Shown here one piece after another: positions 16,601 to 18,446 of a stretch of DNA of 18,446 bases. The stretch's first letter is position 1, and each line of letters begins with the position of its first letter. Made by a program: the position numbers and the translations under genes. Origin of the DNA: an uncultured Acidaminococcus sp. (GTDB taxonomy: Bacteria > Bacillota > Negativicutes > Acidaminococcales > Acidaminococcaceae); contig UPXT01000047.1 of NCBI GenBank assembly GCA_900538365.1, positions 1-18,446 of the forward strand, given 5' to 3'. The notes below the pieces were generated by a model that was not told the DNA's origin, did no database searches, and saw only the letters and a list, made by a program, of their open reading frames with translations.

Positions 16601-17201
16601 CGGCGGATTGGACCACGTCCTCGCTTCTGGCGATGATGTCAACGTCCTCGTCTTCGATACCGAAGTTTACTCCAATACGGGCGGCCAGTCCTCCAAGTCC
16701 ACGCCGGAAGCTGCTGTTGCTAAGTTCGCTGCCAGCGGTAAGAGAACCAAGAAAAAGGATCTCGGCATGATGGCTATGAGCTATGGTTATGTCTATGTTG
16801 CTCAAATCAACATGGGCGCTGATAAGAACCAGGCCCTGAAGGCAATCAAGGAAGCTGAAGCTTACCATGGTCCTTCCCTCATCATTGCTTATGCTCCGTG
16901 CATCAACCACGGTATCAAACGTGGTATGGGTCACTCCCAGCTCGAAGCCAAGGCAGCCGTTGATTGCGGTTACTGGTGCAACTATCGTTACAACCCTGAA
17001 CTGAAAGCACAGGGTCAGAAGTCCTTCTTCCTTGACAGCAAGGCTCCGAACTTCGATGAGTTCGAAAGCTTCCTGAAGGGCGAAGTTCGTTATGCATCCC
17101 TGGCTAAATCCTTCCCGGATCAGGCTGAAGAACTCTTCGCTAAGACGAAGAAAGATGCTCAAGAACGCCGCGCTGGCTATGAAAAGCTGGACGCTGAATA
17201 A
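13692..17201 (+). CDS. nifJ: Pyruvate:ferredoxin (flavodoxin) oxidoreductase
   Basis: A complete 1169-residue single-chain PFOR, which converts pyruvate and CoA to acetyl-CoA and CO2 while reducing ferredoxin in the cytoplasm. In order: the pyruvate-binding domain starts at residue 1, with YPITPSSPMAE near 27. The CoA-binding and linker regions follow. Two [4Fe-4S] sites come next, Cys689/692/695/699 (CIQCNQCSYVCP) and Cys743/746/749/753 (CQGCGNCVDAC). The TPP domain holds Cys810/Cys813 (ACAGC), which with a distal Cys bind the third cluster, GDGWAYDIG from 961 and NTGGQ. AGAGGGG precedes the ATG by about nine bases. Codon use is strongly biased (CTG, GAA, CGT), unlike its neighbours, indicating high expression. 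It stands divergent from thiC, which helps make its TPP cofactor, and ends at a strong terminator. Confidence 0.98.
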   Translation: MAKKFKTMDGNTAAAYTSYAFSDVAAIYPITPSSPMAEVSDEWASHGKKNIFGRPVKIMEMQSEAGASGAVHGSLAAGALTTTYTASQGLLLMIPNMYKIAGELLPAVFNVAARALATSSLNIFGDHADVMACRQTGFALLAESGVQEVMDLTAVAHLAAIKGHVPFLNFFDGFRTSHEIQKIELLDYDDLAKLIDYEALDKFRKHALNPDNPVTRGTAQNPDIYFQTREAVNKYYDALPEIVEEYMEKISKLTGRDYKLFNYTGAADAETVVVMMGSGAQTAEEVAKLLCEQGEKVGVLNVHLYRPFSAKHFLAAMPKTVKRIAVLDRTKEAGANGEPLYLDVRDVYYNVADKPLIIGGRYGLGSKEFYPGDALAVFDNLKKAEPKNHFTVGIVDDVTNTSLTKEKVFDITPKGTTSCMFWGLGSDGTVGANKSAIKIIGDKTDMYAQGYFAYDSKKSGGITVSHLRFGHTPIHMPFLINTADYVAVHNSSYVHRYNVMAGLKDGGTFLLNSPWTDEELDKELPGQLKRYLVEHKINFYTIDAVKIAESIGLGGRINMIMQAAFFKLTGIIPVEDAVKYLKESIVTSYGKKGQKVVDMNNAAVDQGVNAIHKVEVPAAWANAADTELYPKTGNAWVDEVMVPMNKQEGHDLPVSKLMGQVDGTFPAGTAAYEKRGIAINVPEWKIENCIQCNQCSYVCPHAAIRPVLLNDEEVKAAPAEFTTKPAVGAKDLHFRMMVSPMDCQGCGNCVDACPAKEKALVMMPFATQEHLKDAWEYGIKKVSAKTNPMNKYTVKGSQFEQPLLEFSGACAGCGETPYAKLVTQLYGDRMMIANATGCSSIWGASAPSMPYTKNHKGHGPAWANSLFEDNAEYGLGMYLGVKAVRERLAQEMEAIKDSVSADLKAAMEDWIANAEVGEGSRERAEKLEALLEAEKSGNDKLEAIYNDKQFFVKRSQWIFGGDGWAYDIGYGGLDHVLASGDDVNVLVFDTEVYSNTGGQSSKSTPEAAVAKFAASGKRTKKKDLGMMAMSYGYVYVAQINMGADKNQALKAIKEAEAYHGPSLIIAYAPCINHGIKRGMGHSQLEAKAAVDCGYWCNYRYNPELKAQGQKSFFLDSKAPNFDEFESFLKGEVRYASLAKSFPDQAEELFAKTKKDAQERRAGYEKLDAE

Positions 17202-17211
17202 TTGAGCCCTC

Positions 17212-17246
17212 AAAAGACCGTCGCATTGGCGACGGTCTTTTTTTAG
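17212..17246 (+). terminator. Intrinsic terminator of nifJ
   Basis: AAAAGACCGTCGC (17212-17224) pairs perfectly with GCGACGGTCTTTT (17229-17241), loop ATTG, followed by T's to 17244. It begins ten bases after the nifJ stop. Confidence 0.95.
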
Positions 17247-17248
17247 AA

Positions 17249-17295
17249 AAAAGGGAATCCCCATCCAAACTTTGTTTGGATGGGGATTCCCTTTT
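17249..17295 (-). terminator. Second hairpin terminator, better formed for the minus strand
   Basis: A perfect 21-base-pair stem, 17249-17269 with 17275-17295, carries the core GGGAATCCCCATCC. On the minus strand it is followed by an unbroken TTTTTT; on the plus strand only TTTT then GCTG follows. It could back up the nifJ terminator, but it looks made for a transcript arriving from the right, where no minus-strand protein gene is visible in the window. Confidence 0.75.
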
Positions 17296-17370
17296 GCTGT
17301 TTCTCTATGAAGATGGTATGCCTGGCGCAGAAATGCGCTCCTATCGGCCTCTGTGACACCGTCCGGTGGT

Positions 17371-17473
17371 CTATTGCCATAGGGCTTTAGCCTTCCAATC
17401 TTTTGGCTTCTGATCTTTTGCCATAGGTCCTGTCCCTTATGGCCTTTTGCCTTCCGGTCTTTTCCCTTAGAAC
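17371..17473. repeat. Degenerate ~15-base tandem repeat
   Basis: Units of 14-15 bases beginning CTTTT-G-C follow one another: CTATTGCCATAGGG (17371), CTTTAGCCTTCCAAT (17385), CTTTTGGCTTCTGAT (17400), CTTTTGCCATAGGTC (17415), CTGTCCCTTATGGC (17430), CTTTTGCCTTCCGGT (17444) and CTTTTCCCTTAG (17459). On the minus strand the unit reads roughly AAAAGAYCRGAAGGC. It is decayed and noncoding as far as I can tell. Confidence 0.7.
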
Positions 17474-18396
17474 TCGATTTCTTCGAAATCGATCCACCCC
17501 ACCAGGGTGGTAAGCGCATCGCCGATCGATTCGCAAGCTCCCTTTGCGCCTTGGAAAGAGCGAAGCGAGAGATCGTGACAGGGCGGTTAAGTGAGTCGCC
17601 GAATTTTTTGTTACCCCTTATGCTGAAAAATTCGTGCAGAAAGCTTACTCAGAGAGACTGCGACAATAGGAGCAGTCGGAGTATCCTCTGCCGGTAAGGC
17701 CGGCGCGACAAGGCGGAGCGCGAGTCGGATTACCCCTTACAGCCGCACGAGTATAAATCCATTGCGGCTGCAGAAGTAAAGGAACCGTTTTCGTGTTTGA
17801 TGGTGTCGCTAACAAAATTTATTAACACTAATGTTGTGTGGGAAATTTCCACAAGCGTTTAGCATTAAAATTTTCCGGTTTTGGTGGTGGATGAGGAGCG
17901 CAGCGACGTTTCCTTACGAACGGTAGTGAGGACCATTCGCCCGGAGTTTCGAAGGACGTCTTTGGAGCGATAGCGGAAGTCCGAGAAACATGTTTGAGGG
18001 CGAATTTAATTCGGCGCCTACGACCGAAGGGAGACGGTTTGGCGCCGGTGATTGGTCTTTTCCCTCACGATTTTTTTGTTCCATTTGCTTTTTTCAAATA
18101 TGGCCTAGACGTAGTCAGATGCTAGGAGCACCCGGCCTCATCGACGACGGCATACGGTTTGTGTATGTCGAGGCGATTGAGGTCGTGGGCGACAACGCAG
18201 ATGGCTGCGTATAGGTCCATAGGCTGAAAAAAGCTTCTTGCCTGATAAGCTGGACGCTGGAGGTAACGACACGAGGTTAGGAGGGGAAACGCCCAGGCGT
18301 AAGGTATCCCCCAATCAGAAACGAAACATACTACGAATCGTCATGCTACCATTGCATCATAAAAATGAGAAATCGAGCAATGGTGGCACGCTTTTT
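17474..18396 (+). ncRNA. Candidate large structured noncoding RNA, class unknown
   Basis: About 920 bases without a credible reading frame but with successive perfect or near-perfect stems. 5' part: 17474-17481/17485-17492, 17494-17499/17505-17510, 17601-17608/17626-17633, 17656-17661/17672-17677, 17690-17694/17700-17704, 17740-17747/17763-17770. A nested middle arm: 17781-17787/17876-17882, 17814-17820/17868-17874, 17829-17833/17863-17867, 17834-17838/17850-17854. 3' part: 17911-17917/17926-17932, 17935-17942/17998-18005 enclosing 17946-17950/17985-17989 and 17954-17957/17979-17982, 18012-18018/18041-18047, 18104-18108/18122-18126, 18136-18140/18178-18182 enclosing 18148-18155/18163-18170, 18195-18200/18205-18210, 18215-18219/18251-18255. 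It ends in a terminator-like stem. Plus strand is favoured by purine-rich loops and that final stem; boundaries are guesses. Size and ornateness recall OLE, ROOL or GOLLD RNAs, but I cannot assign it to any of them. Confidence 0.55.
18344..18396 (+). terminator. Terminator-like hairpin at the end of the structured region
   Basis: TGCTACCATTGC (18344-18355) pairs with GCAATGGTGGCA (18377-18388), twelve pairs with one T-G. Three bases (CGC, 18389-18391) separate the stem from TTTTT at 18392-18396. The 21-base loop can form TCAT/ATGA. The gap before the T-run makes it less than ideal. Confidence 0.5.
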
Positions 18397-18402
18397 GGTT
18401 CT

Positions 18403-18446
18403 TTGTCAAATTTTGGGGTGCTAAAGTATCTATGCACTCCTGGAGA
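18403..18446 (+). promoter_or_regulatory. Possible promoter or hairpin running out of the window
   Basis: TTGTCA (18403-18408) and TATCTA (18427-18432) are 18 bases apart and could start a transcript that leaves the window. The same bases also form GGGGTGC (18415-18421) with GCACTCC (18434-18440), so they may instead be one more arm of the structured RNA. Nothing else is seen before the edge. Confidence 0.3.

Noticed and set aside
17371..17473. CRISPR-like array
   Set aside because: Units are contiguous 14-15-base degenerate repeats without spacers, so this is a tandem repeat.
13647..17519. A 1290-codon open frame on the minus strand
   Set aside because: It runs antisense through all of nifJ, which has clear domains and catalytic cysteines. 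The open antisense frame follows from nifJ's strong codon bias, and its product has no recognisable motif.
17960..17990. GCGGAAGTCCGAG resembling the GAGGAAAGTCC signature of RNase P RNA
   Set aside because: The match is partial, and the partner ACAGAA-type segment and other conserved RNase P blocks are absent on either strand.
17990..18214. A 74-codon plus-strand frame in the structured region
   Set aside because: No ribosome binding site, odd composition (clusters of Phe, Cys and Arg), and it lies across several perfect stems; better explained as noncoding RNA.
18240..18400. Possible tmRNA or tRNA-like 3' end
   Set aside because: No GGTTCGA-type T-arm, no CCA-bearing acceptor stem and no tag reading frame could be found.

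Overview
The window looks like a piece of chromosome from an anaerobic, amino-acid- or organic-acid-fermenting Firmicute, most probably a Negativicute of the Acidaminococcus/Phascolarctobacterium kind. This is an inference from a single-chain pyruvate:ferredoxin oxidoreductase, a short anaerobe-type ThiC under a TPP riboswitch, a CoA-acylating aldehyde dehydrogenase, strong AGGAGG ribosome binding sites, roughly 50% GC and protein sequence style. No tRNA, rRNA, CRISPR array, IS element or phage gene was found.

Layout. Bases 1-95 hold the tail of an upstream transcript and its terminator. A LysR-type regulator (110-1006, minus) is divergent from a CoA-acylating aldehyde dehydrogenase (1286-2722), with a likely LysR operator between them. 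A two-gene MoxR ATPase plus VWA/CoxE-like unit follows (2937-4932). It converges on aroD (4989-5744, minus), which is divergent from aroK (5946-6455), so two shikimate-pathway steps share one promoter region. An MscS-family channel (6528-7583) and a MOFRL-type glycerate 2-kinase (7697-8926) come next, the kinase with its own promoter. From a strong promoter at 9063-9091 runs a tightly coupled three-gene operon: an M20 amidohydrolase, a DUF3100 membrane protein and a small second membrane protein. It looks like an uptake-and-hydrolysis unit for an amide-linked compound. It converges on thiC (11813-13117, minus), preceded by a clear TPP riboswitch. Divergent from thiC is nifJ (13692-17201), a full-length pyruvate:ferredoxin oxidoreductase that itself needs TPP.

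The last 1.2 kb (17200-18446) has no credible protein gene but is the most striking part. After two back-to-back hairpins comes a degenerate ~15-base tandem repeat (17371-17473). Then about 900 bases are packed with nested stem-loops, a duplicated module containing TTACCCCTTA, and several copies of a GAGCG-n-AGCGA motif. I read it as a candidate large structured noncoding RNA of a class I cannot name. Its strand is probably plus but is not proven.

How the parts fit. Pyruvate oxidation (NifJ), its TPP supply (ThiC with riboswitch), CoA-linked aldehyde metabolism, glycerate phosphorylation and amide hydrolysis suit a fermentative anaerobe. Most units here are separate small transcripts bounded by strong hairpin terminators, several of them bidirectional between convergent genes.
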